A DNA stretch of 43,578 nucleotides, from positions 1 to 43,578 of the forward strand of contig QBWA01000007.1 in assembly GCA_003283745.1 (NCBI GenBank). The letters run 5' to 3'. Positions 6,542-14,278 of the stretch are shown here, one piece after another. The position numbers and the translations under genes are program-made. How positions within the stretch are numbered: the stretch's first letter is position 1; the number at the start of each line of letters is the position of its first letter. Source of the stretch: Prochlorococcus sp. AG-315-B03. GTDB taxonomy: Bacteria; Cyanobacteriota; Cyanobacteriia; PCC-6307; Cyanobiaceae. The notes below the pieces were generated by a model. That model was not told where the DNA came from. It was given only the letters and a program-made list of their open reading frames with translations, and did not search any database.

Positions 6542-9500
6542 CCACTTTCGTTAGCACTTAGACCAGTGAATTCAGCAATTTCATAAATCGTTAATGCGGT
6601 AAATTTTGCATCTGCAGCTACGTTAGCTGAGTCTGCAGCAACACCAATATGAGTATTACCAGAAGCGTCATCCCACTTAATTAAGAATCCATCACCAGCT
6701 GTCATGTTAGCTTCAGCTGTTAGGTGATCTCTAGCCTCAGCTTGAATTGTTGCCTTTGATTGTGCGTCCGCACTTTCTAAAATGTCATCACCTGTTGCAC
6801 CCTCGAGATCATAACCAGCATCAATATTTGCTGCCCCTGATGCAACTAATGTTGCTCCTGCTGCTAGCGATAGTCCATCCAAGTCCACTAAATCAGTAAT
6901 ACCTGTGATAGCTTCTATAGCTGCGAGACTGAGAGTGATTCCATCGGTAGTAGTTACAAAATCAGTAACTGTATCAATAGTTGTGTGTCCAGATTCAGTC
7001 AACATAAAGGTATCTGCACCACCACTACCAGTAAGTGAGTCAGCAGCAACACCACCATAAATTGTATCTGCAGCACTACCACCAGTAATCGTAAATTTAA
7101 CATCGGCCTCTGCGAGTGTGTTTGCAGCGGTTGTTGCGGCATTAACAGAAATTTTATGATCAGCAGAGCTTATTGAACCATCAGGATTGACGTTCACTAA
7201 CAATTGGCTGTTTGTAGTGTCATAAGCCCACTGACCTCTTGATCCATTTAATAATGCTTCTACTGCTGCTACACCAGCAACTCCTGCGGAAGCTCTCGAT
7301 GGATGAATATGAAGAGCAACATCAAGTGATGAATAGTTAAGACCGACGTTGATGAAATCTGTACCAGAGTTGTAGTCAGTTATTGAGTCACCCGCGCTAT
7401 TAGCTACAGTTAAGAACTTGAAGTTGTCAATTCCTGTTCCACCCTTAATTGTGTCAACACCACTACCTGAGGTGATTATGTCAGCTCCAGTACCTGTGGT
7501 AATAGAGTTAACACCACCAGTTGCAACAACTGTTTGAATTCCTGTTGTATCCGCACCTGTGTAGGTGTCATTCTTTTGACCAAGTGTGACTGTGAAAGCA
7601 CCTGAACCCTCAGTTTTAATTGTGAATGTTCCATCAGCCTCTGCGGAACCATCGAAAATCAAGCTTCCATCGTTGGTAGCTTGATTAAGACCAGTTGCAT
7701 CAATTTCTAGATTTGCTCCACTAGCTACTAAACCATCAGCAGTAGTAATTGTTGTTGTGTCAGTATCAGCGTTATCACCTGTCAAAGTGATTTTCTCAAA
7801 TTTAGTAATACCACTAACTATTAGGGTATTAGCGGCTGATGTTGTGACTGCCAGAGTATCTGTACCTGTACCTCCAGTTAATGTGGAAGCAGTTGCGTCT
7901 AAATCCTCGTCACTTGCTGTAACTGTTAGGTTTTTGGTGTAATTAGTTGCAGTAACTACATTAGCTGCAGAGGTATCTGTAGATAAGGTGATAGATAGAT
8001 TTTCACTAAAACCAGATCCAACAGTAACGGTATCAACAGCTGTAGCGTCAGCCATTGTCACTAGAGTTACGCCAGCTGCAGAGGCAAAAGCACCAAGAGT
8101 TGCTGTTAGTTGGCTAGAAGCAGAAGTTGTGAGTTCTTTAATGCTAGTTGCATTTGTGAAATCACTATCTACAACAATAGAGCCGTTTGTTGTTAATACA
8201 ATTTTGTCGTCACCATCACCACCAGTGATTGTGTCGCCGCTATTCAAGTTCGCAGAAGCAAAGGTAAATAGATCAGCACCTGCACCACCAATCATGGTGT
8301 CATCACCTGTACCACCAATAATGGTGTCAGCACCATCTCCAGTAGAAATCGTGTTATTTCCAGATGTAGCTGTTACATCTTCATCTGCTGCGCTAGTAGA
8401 TGTATATTTGTCATTACCTTGTCCAAGCGTAATCTGGTGATCACCAGTACCACCGGCAGTAATATCAAAGGATCCATCTGTCTCTGCTGCTCCACTAAAG
8501 GTAAGAGCCGTGCTAGTCATTGCAGAGGCATTAACTGTTAAAACTTTCCCATCATTAACGTTATTTTCAGAAGTAGTAGTACTTGAAGCAGTGTTAGAGG
8601 TATAAGTTAACTTTTCAAAGTTAGTGACGTTAACAAGATCAGCGGCAACAATTGGATCGTCACCACTGGTATCAAGACTGATTTTCAGTTCATCAGAAGT
8701 ACCAGTACCAGCAGTGATCGTGTCAGCACTAGTAATGTCGTCAATATCAGCGGTATAAGTCAGAACACCTGTATAAGCTGATGCAGCAAGAGTGTCTGTA
8801 CCTGCTGCTGTTACTGACAAATTGGAAGTAAATCCTGCTCCAACAGTTGTACTGTTAGTACGAGTACCTCCTGTAAGAGTTGTTATACCAGCTGCCTGAG
8901 CAAGAGATCCAAGAGTAAGTGTTAGAGAAAGATTGCCATGAGAAATAGTTTCAACACCTGTGAAATTAGTGAAATCAGCGTCTACAACAGTTGAGCTGGA
9001 AGTACTTGCATCACTAAGTATCAAACTATCTGTACCAGAACCACCTGCAACAGTATCTGCAGATGTCAAATTAGCGTGAGCGAAAGTAAAGGTATCGTTA
9101 CCAGCACCACCAGATAAGTCATCTCCCATATCTGACTGAGATGCAGTAAATCCACTAACTCCGCCACCACCTTTAAGTATGATTTTTCCGTTGGTTTCTG
9201 CAGCAAGACTGACGACCATGTCATCCGTAGACAGAGCGGATCCATCGATTGTCAATGTGGCGCCATCTGCTACTAAAGCGTCAACTGTAGTAAGAGTAAA
9301 AGTATCAGCGGTTGCATCACCATCATCTTTCAAAGTGATGTTCTCAAAATTAGTGACAGAGCCTAATTGAAGAGTGTCATCATTTCCATCAGATGTGATT
9401 TCTAATGTATCTGTTCCAGTACCACCAGTAAGAGTAGAGGCTATTCCATCGACTGTTGCACCTCCTGCCGTAACAGTTAGGTTCTTCGTGTAGTTGGTAG

Positions 9501-12500
9501 CAACGATTGAGTTTGTAGTCGCGTCTGCGTCTAAAGCAATAGTTAGGTTTTCATCAAAACCAGCTCCAATTGTGACTGAGTCTGTTCCGTTTGTACCTGC
9601 AAGATTAATAGTTGATAATCCTGAAGCAGCCGCTAAAGCACCAAGTGTCAGGGTTACTTCTATATCAGCAGTGGATGTAAGAGTCTCAACATTACTAACG
9701 CCTGTGAAACCAGTGTCTATAACTGTTGCATTAGCGTTGAAGGAAAGAGTATCTGTACCTGCACCACCATCAATGGAGTCAGTCGAGGTTAAGTTTGATG
9801 CGGCTGCTACAAGAGTGTCATTACCACCACCAGCAGTAATCGTGTCACCATGATTTGCTGAAGTAGAGAGAGTAATAGTGTTAACACCTTCACCACCTTT
9901 AATGATGATTTTCGCATCATCCTCAGCAGCAGCTGTGATGTTGATAACATCTGAATTTGCACCTATCGCTGTTGCGTCAACAGTTAGTGTCTCGTACGAG
10001 GAACCATTGGTATGAACTGCATTCGCATCTGCAATTGTGATAACAGCAGTTCGATTAGTTCCTGTTTCTGCATCAGTAATCTTGAAGGTTTCAAATTTAG
10101 TAACTGAAGTTCCTACTGTTTGAGCTGCGGCGTTGTCTATTTGAATTTCATAAATGTCATTTGTATTTGCACTACCTGTAATGGTGTCCACTGATGCTTG
10201 AACATCTATGTAGGAACTTTTAGTAACAACTGTTAAACCTGAACCTACGTAAGAAGAAGCGTCAACAATGCTTCCAACTATTGCTCCTTCATCTAAATTC
10301 ACCTTCAAATCAGCTGTAAAGTCTGCACCTGCTGTAACTGTGTCTCCACCAGCTGCACTATGAAGGAAAGTCACTTCTCTAATACCTGCTGCCTGAGCCA
10401 GTGAACCAAGAACTAAATCTAGATCAGTGGTTGCGGCAGAAGCTGCGATAGCTTCTACATTAGTAATCAGAGTGAAATCAGCATCAACTACTGTTGCATC
10501 ATTCAATACCTGAAGTGTATCCGTACCAGCTCCACCATCTATTGAGTCTTTGCTATCAAGGTTTGCAGTAGCGAACTGAATAATGTCGTTACCACCAGCA
10601 GCAGTAATCGTGTCACCTAAGCCAGTCGCGTGAGAACCTGACATTTTGATGGTATTAATACCATCTCCACCTTTGATAATTACTTTAGAATCAACTTCTA
10701 ATATTGCGTCAACATTAACAACGTCAGCGTCCGCTCCGATAGCAGTAGCATCGATAGTTATTGTCTCGTTAGTACCAGCTATTACCGTTGCACTTGTTGA
10801 TACTGCAATCGAGGTAGGAAGAGTAATAGTTGTTGTATGGTTTGTTCCTGTTGTCTTATCCGTTAGTTTTATAGTCTCAATTTCAGTTATGGAAGCAGGA
10901 AGTATATCGTCAGTTTCATCGATTTGAACTTCTAGTATATCTGTAAGTCCAGTACCACCAGTAATCGTACTAGCAATATCATCAAGGTCTGAGACTAAAC
11001 CAACAACGGTAAGTGCCTTAGTGTAAGCCGTTGCAGAAACTATGTTAGCTGCAGTTGCTTCACCAACAAGATTAACTGTTAAATCATTAGTAAAATCTGC
11101 TGTAACTGTAACTGCATCAGCCGCAGTTGCATCACCCATTGAAATGGTATTTATACCAGCTGCAGCTGCTAAAGAACCAACAGTTGCAGTTATAGCGGTA
11201 GTTCCACCATCAATCGCTTCAACATTAGTTACTAGAGTAAAGTCTGCGTCACCAACTGTTTCAGCAGCAGTGTAGTAAATAGTATCTGTTCCCGCTCCAC
11301 CATCTACAGTATCTACAGAAGTTAAAGCATTAGTAGTAAATCTAAGACTGTCATTACCTGTACCACCGGTTAGTGTATCTGTACCAGTGGATGCAACTAA
11401 AGTATCGTTTCCTGCACCACCAGTAAGAGTATCGTTTCCGGTAGAACCAGTAAGGCTGTCATTACCTGTACCACCAGTCATTGTCATGGCGGTAGTATTA
11501 GCACCGATTACTGTAAGTGAACCAGTGAAGGCACTTGCAGAGACGGTTGTAATTTCGCTATCAATAGCATCTGTAATTGTCAGGTCTGCTTCTCCAGTAA
11601 CAGTTAATGCTGTTGTACCAACAGCAGTAGTCTGAAGATCAGTAATTGTTGACCCTAAAGAAGTTGTATTGATAGTTAAAGTTTCTAATTTATTTGTAGT
11701 ACCACCAGCATCAGTAATGTAAACGTCTTCATTTGCAGCTTGAGTAAGATTATTCAAGGTTAGTGTAAAATTATCTGCCGAACCAGCCAATGCTGCATCT
11801 GTAAAATTAACAGTTAGATCATCAGTACCACTATTAACAGTTACACCAACAATACTTGCAAGATTATTTAGCTTAAGAGCACCTGCACTTGACTCACTTG
11901 TATAGGTAGTAACTCCAGTTATATCTCTTGTATCAATATTCAGAGTGTCAGCAGTAGCTGTGAAATTGATTTTCTCAACATTTTTGATTGTCGGACGAAT
12001 AGATTCTCCTGCGATAGTTGCTGAAAGAGTATCTGTACCACCAGCACCATCAATAACATCAGTCGTATCTAATGAGCCTGCAATTGAAGCATCGAAAGTA
12101 TCATTGCTACCTTTACCTGTAAGAGTGTCATTACCAATAGTTAGAGCTAAAGACTGAGTAGCATCTTTAGTCGCTTGAACACCATTAGTAGTAATAGTTG
12201 CAACACTTGAAGCAATGCCAGCGGTTGTATGAACTGTATCTTTATCAATTGCTGAAAAATAACTTACAGCCTCTGTAATGTTGTCACCTGAGACCCATGG
12301 ATCAGTAGATTTAGCCGAGTAAGCAAGAATGGCAGCAGTTGTTTCTTTAACTTTTTCTGTATATGCAACTGCAGCATTACTCTTGTTAGTTAAAGCAGTT
12401 TTATCATCAGAACTACCAGAATTATTGTTAGCTGCCCATATTAAATCATTAGCAATAGAAGCTATAGCTAATGAACCGCTTTTGATTTGCTGTGTCCAAT

Positions 12501-12741
12501 ACAATAGGCCGGCTGCATCAGCGTCTCTATCAAAAAGATTTTGGTATATCTGATTAACCTGGGATTCTGTTGAAAGATCGCCATAAGCAGACTTGAACTC
12601 ATTCTGCGCATACATGTTCGCAGCGAAGTCTTTAGTTGAAATACCTTTCGTTGTCCAATAATCCAACCCAGTTGGATCAGCGGCTCGACCGAAATACGCA
12701 ATATAAAGTTGTTGTAGTTCGGTGGCAGTCGCGTTAGCCAT
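6508..12741 (-). CDS. Giant RTX/S-layer-like secreted surface protein (2077 aa)
   Basis: The N-terminus carries two DUF4214-type repeats (about residues 9-27, YIAYFGRAADPTGLDYW, and 65-83, YQNLFDRDADAAGLLYW). Residues about 425-470 hold classic RTX calcium-binding repeats (GGTGNDSLTG, GNDTLTGGAGNDTL). Five long repeats of about 240-275 residues follow (about 474-1754), each opening with a GG-x-G-x-D turn and a VDADFT...NVE strand. More GG-x-x-x-D turns occur near 1870-1900. The C-terminus (FLIKWDDASGNTHIGVAADS ... EFTGL ... DITLAA) recalls from memory the secretion-signal end of the Caulobacter S-layer protein RsaA. I see no cysteine and no Sec signal peptide, as expected of type I substrates. 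It lies convergent to the exporter operon, which is its likely export route. A surface-layer or adhesin role is inferred. Confidence 0.9.
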   Translation of the reverse strand: MANATATELQQLYIAYFGRAADPTGLDYWTTKGISTKDFAANMYAQNEFKSAYGDLSTESQVNQIYQNLFDRDADAAGLLYWTQQIKSGSLAIASIANDLIWAANNNSGSSDDKTALTNKSNAAVAYTEKVKETTAAILAYSAKSTDPWVSGDNITEAVSYFSAIDKDTVHTTAGIASSVATITTNGVQATKDATQSLALTIGNDTLTGKGSNDTFDASIAGSLDTTDVIDGAGGTDTLSATIAGESIRPTIKNVEKINFTATADTLNIDTRDITGVTTYTSESSAGALKLNNLASIVGVTVNSGTDDLTVNFTDAALAGSADNFTLTLNNLTQAANEDVYITDAGGTTNKLETLTINTTSLGSTITDLQTTAVGTTALTVTGEADLTITDAIDSEITTVSASAFTGSLTVIGANTTAMTMTGGTGNDSLTGSTGNDTLTGGAGNDTLVASTGTDTLTGGTGNDSLRFTTNALTSVDTVDGGAGTDTIYYTAAETVGDADFTLVTNVEAIDGGTTAITATVGSLAAAAGINTISMGDATAADAVTVTADFTNDLTVNLVGEATAANIVSATAYTKALTVVGLVSDLDDIASTITGGTGLTDILEVQIDETDDILPASITEIETIKLTDKTTGTNHTTTITLPTSIAVSTSATVIAGTNETITIDATAIGADADVVNVDAILEVDSKVIIKGGDGINTIKMSGSHATGLGDTITAAGGNDIIQFATANLDSKDSIDGGAGTDTLQVLNDATVVDADFTLITNVEAIAASAATTDLDLVLGSLAQAAGIREVTFLHSAAGGDTVTAGADFTADLKVNLDEGAIVGSIVDASSYVGSGLTVVTKSSYIDVQASVDTITGSANTNDIYEIQIDNAAAQTVGTSVTKFETFKITDAETGTNRTAVITIADANAVHTNGSSYETLTVDATAIGANSDVINITAAAEDDAKIIIKGGEGVNTITLSTSANHGDTITAGGGNDTLVAAASNLTSTDSIDGGAGTDTLSFNANATVIDTGFTGVSNVETLTSTADIEVTLTLGALAAASGLSTINLAGTNGTDSVTIGAGFDENLTIALDADATTNSIVATNYTKNLTVTAGGATVDGIASTLTGGTGTDTLEITSDGNDDTLQLGSVTNFENITLKDDGDATADTFTLTTVDALVADGATLTIDGSALSTDDMVVSLAAETNGKIILKGGGGVSGFTASQSDMGDDLSGGAGNDTFTFAHANLTSADTVAGGSGTDSLILSDASTSSSTVVDADFTNFTGVETISHGNLSLTLTLGSLAQAAGITTLTGGTRTNSTTVGAGFTSNLSVTAAGTDTLAASAYTGVLTYTADIDDITSADTITAGTGTSDELKISLDTSGDDPIVAADLVNVTNFEKLTYTSNTASSTTTSENNVNDGKVLTVNASAMTSTALTFSGAAETDGSFDITAGGTGDHQITLGQGNDKYTSTSAADEDVTATSGNNTISTGDGADTIIGGTGDDTMIGGAGADLFTFASANLNSGDTITGGDGDDKIVLTTNGSIVVDSDFTNATSIKELTTSASSQLTATLGAFASAAGVTLVTMADATAVDTVTVGSGFSENLSITLSTDTSAANVVTATNYTKNLTVTASDEDLDATASTLTGGTGTDTLAVTTSAANTLIVSGITKFEKITLTGDNADTDTTTITTADGLVASGANLEIDATGLNQATNDGSLIFDGSAEADGTFTIKTEGSGAFTVTLGQKNDTYTGADTTGIQTVVATGGVNSITTGTGADIITSGSGVDTIKGGTGIDNFKFLTVANSAGDSITDYNSGTDFINVGLNYSSLDVALHIHPSRASAGVAGVAAVEALLNGSRGQWAYDTTNSQLLVNVNPDGSISSADHKISVNAATTAANTLAEADVKFTITGGSAADTIYGGVAADSLTGSGGADTFMLTESGHTTIDTVTDFVTTTDGITLSLAAIEAITGITDLVDLDGLSLAAGATLVASGAANIDAGYDLEGATGDDILESADAQSKATIQAEARDHLTAEANMTAGDGFLIKWDDASGNTHIGVAADSANVAADAKFTALTIYEIAEFTGLSANESGIVAGDITLAA
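7480..11325 (-). repeat. Five long internal repeats in the giant surface protein
   Basis: Unit starts, marked by the (S/K)xD(S/T)(I/V)xGGxGTD-like turn, fall near bases 11320, 10556, 9790, 9067 and 8246. Spacings are about 764, 766, 723 and 821 bases. Each unit contains, in order, the NVE strand, a LGSLAxAAG strand, a TVG/GAxFTxxLxVxL strand, an ASTxTGGTGTxDxLE turn, a KFExIxLTD strand and a closing GxGGNDTxxFAxANL turn. Unit 5 has drifted most in its opening turn. The units are diverged at DNA level, so the repeats are old. Confidence 0.82.
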
Positions 12742-12770
12742 TTTTATTTAAAAAACAAGAGGTCGTGTTT

Positions 12771-12802
12771 GGAAACCACCCATAACGTTTGAGGAGGTTT
12801 CC
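12771..12802 (-). promoter_or_regulatory. Leader stem-loop of the giant surface-protein gene
   Basis: GGAAACCACC (12771-12780) and GGAGGTTTCC (12793-12802) form a 10-bp stem with one internal mismatch and a 12-base loop. It lies 30 bases upstream of the ATG at 12741, inside the probable 5' leader. A stabilising or translation-control role for a very abundant mRNA is possible, but this is inference. Confidence 0.5.
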
Positions 12803-12814
12803 TGTTGGGCGCAC

Positions 12815-12820
12815 ACTATA
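12815..12820 (-). promoter_or_regulatory. Candidate -10 element for the giant surface-protein gene
   Basis: TATAGT on the minus strand lies inside a small inverted repeat (CGCAC 12810-12814, GTGCG 12826-12830). It would place the transcript start near 12808 and give a leader of about 66 nt containing the stem-loop. No matching -35 at standard spacing is visible. Confidence 0.3.
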
Positions 12821-13032
12821 TACGAGTGCGGTAATCCAACGAGAATCTCAGCAAATATAGATGGAATAAATAGTACTCGCAATAGCTAATTTCACGTAAA
12901 CAAGGAAATGCAAACATCAGTATTGGTAAGGATAAGGTTCTCTTAATTTGAGATTTAGCACAAAAACAGACATGAAATTTGACACCAAAACATAACTATA
13001 TCCAAAAAAAGTTTAGAAAGAACGTAGTGGCA

Positions 13033-13109
13033 CCAAGGGTTTTACGATTTAGGGAATCATACTCAGAGTCAAAAAAAGAACCAAAGGTTTTAACGATTAA
13101 CAGAGTCAA
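13033..13109. repeat. Imperfect direct repeat pair in the intergenic region
   Basis: CCAAGGGTTTTACGATT (13033-13049) with CAGAGTCAA (13064-13072) reappears as CCAAAGGTTTTAACGATT (13081-13098) with CAGAGTCAA (13101-13109). The first copy has about a dozen extra bases between the two blocks. Paired sites like these can be regulator-binding sites or remnants of a duplication; no function can be assigned. Confidence 0.55.
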
Positions 13110-13134
13110 TCAATGCAACACAAAAAGATTTTGT

Positions 13135-13156
13135 TGTGCAGTAAACAAACTGCACA
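13135..13156. promoter_or_regulatory. Perfect 8-bp inverted repeat (operator- or hairpin-like)
   Basis: TGTGCAGT (13135-13142) and ACTGCACA (13149-13156) flank AAACAA. There is no T-run after it on the plus strand and only a broken one on the minus strand, so a terminator is unlikely. The symmetric arms about 150 bases upstream of the Gmd-family gene would suit a dimeric regulator. Confidence 0.4.
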
Positions 13157-13306
13157 CCCTGCAATAAAAGAACATCAATTCGACGAAAATTTAGGTTTGG
13201 AGTCTAAAAAATAGTTAAATTAGAAAAAATCAGATTTAATGAGATAAGGATGCTTACAGAAAGCGGTGAGAATTTCGCAAATTATGTTTTTCATACTTGA
13301 TGAAAT

Positions 13307-14257
13307 ATGAAAAAGACCTGTTTAATTATTGGCTGCTCAGGCCAAGATGGTTCATTTCTCTCCAGATCGCTTATACAGCAAGGCTGTACAGTTATCGGTA
13401 CTTCAAGAAATACACACAAAGATCATGTAAATCATAAAAAAATTGGAATAAATGGAGAGTTTGAAATTTATAATTTAAATTTAACTAATATCAAGGAAGT
13501 TCGGAAGTTAATTGAGTTAACAAAACCCGATGAAATTTATAATTTATCTGCTCAATCTTCAGTAGGCGTGTCATTCAAAAAACCTTTCGAGACTCAAAAT
13601 AGTATAGTCGGATCAACATCGTGCTTACTAGAGGCATGTAGATCAATCAACTATTGTGGAGTTATATTATTTGCAGGAAGTAGTGAAATCTTCGGTCATA
13701 CTAAAAAGCCAGCAGATCTCAATAGCAATATTGATATTCGCAATCCTTATTCATTAGCAAAATACCAAACATTTGAGATGGTAAAACTATATCGTCAATT
13801 ATATAATATAAAGGCTGTGACAGCTATTTTATTTAACCACGAGTCACCTTTGAGAGACGATAGATTTGTTACTCACAAGATCATTAATAGTGCATTGCAA
13901 TGCAGTAAAGATAAAAATAAAAAATTTAAATTCGGGAACATAAATATCATCAGGGATTGGGGATGGGCAGAGGAATATATAGAAGGTATGCAAAAAATAG
14001 TCAGACAAAAAAATTTAAAGGATCAAATAATATGTACTGGAATTGGAATTTCATTGGAAGAGTTTATATCTGAAACTTATAAACAATTAAATTTAAACTG
14101 GAAAAACCATATAGAAATTGATCAAGCGCTCATTAGACAAAATGAAGTAATGAAAAACATAGGTAATCCTAACAACTTATTTAAAGACTTAAAATGGAAA
14201 CCAAGAATCCACATAAAAGATATTATTATAAAATTGCTATCATCAAAAAAAATATAA
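13307..14257 (+). CDS. Second Gmd-family NAD(P)-dependent sugar epimerase/dehydratase
   Basis: A 316-residue extended short-chain dehydrogenase. It has the Rossmann motif GCSGQDGSFL (about 9-18), EIYNLSAQSSVGVSF, the active-site segment AGSSEIFG, the YSLAK Tyr-x3-Lys pair, FNHESPLRDDRF and RDWGWAEEYIEGM. These follow Gmd closely, but the Gmd catalytic Thr of STSE is replaced by Ser here, and the RRGE segment is LRDD. It could be a true GDP-mannose 4,6-dehydratase paralogue, or the partner reductase (RMD-like) that turns the 4-keto product into GDP-rhamnose or a related sugar. Having two related genes on either side of the secretion module supports a two-step deoxysugar route. Family is certain; exact reaction is not. 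Confidence 0.85.
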   Translation: MKKTCLIIGCSGQDGSFLSRSLIQQGCTVIGTSRNTHKDHVNHKKIGINGEFEIYNLNLTNIKEVRKLIELTKPDEIYNLSAQSSVGVSFKKPFETQNSIVGSTSCLLEACRSINYCGVILFAGSSEIFGHTKKPADLNSNIDIRNPYSLAKYQTFEMVKLYRQLYNIKAVTAILFNHESPLRDDRFVTHKIINSALQCSKDKNKKFKFGNINIIRDWGWAEEYIEGMQKIVRQKNLKDQIICTGIGISLEEFISETYKQLNLNWKNHIEIDQALIRQNEVMKNIGNPNNLFKDLKWKPRIHIKDIIIKLLSSKKI

Positions 14258-14278
14258 GGTAAAGCAGCTTTAAAAGCT

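Larger units (their letters stand above)
12742..13306. other. 565-bp divergent intergenic region
   Basis: No credible gene lies here. It separates the start of the giant surface-protein gene (minus) from the start of the second Gmd-family gene (plus). It holds a hairpin near the surface-protein start, a candidate -10 for that gene, two imperfect direct repeats (13033-13072 and 13081-13109) and a perfect 8-bp inverted repeat (13135-13156). A TTG-initiated 62-codon frame at 12979-13167 looks like chance. Confidence 0.7.

Noticed and set aside
7480-11325. Regularly spaced repeats that might suggest a CRISPR array
   Set aside because: The spacing is about 720-820 bases, the units are diverged and fully coding in one long frame; they are protein repeats. 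No CRISPR array was seen anywhere in the window.
7757-12553. Many open frames on the plus strand opposite the giant surface-protein gene
   Set aside because: They are Val/Ser/Pro-rich mirror translations of the repetitive Thr/Asp/Gly coding sequence, have no start context and no recognisable domain.
12979-13167. 62-codon frame in the intergenic region
   Set aside because: It starts with TTG, has no ribosome-binding site, runs through the direct repeats and resembles nothing known.
14258-14278. AGCTTTAAAAGCT palindrome between two convergent genes, as a terminator
   Set aside because: It leaves only a 4-bp stem with a sensible loop and has no T-run.
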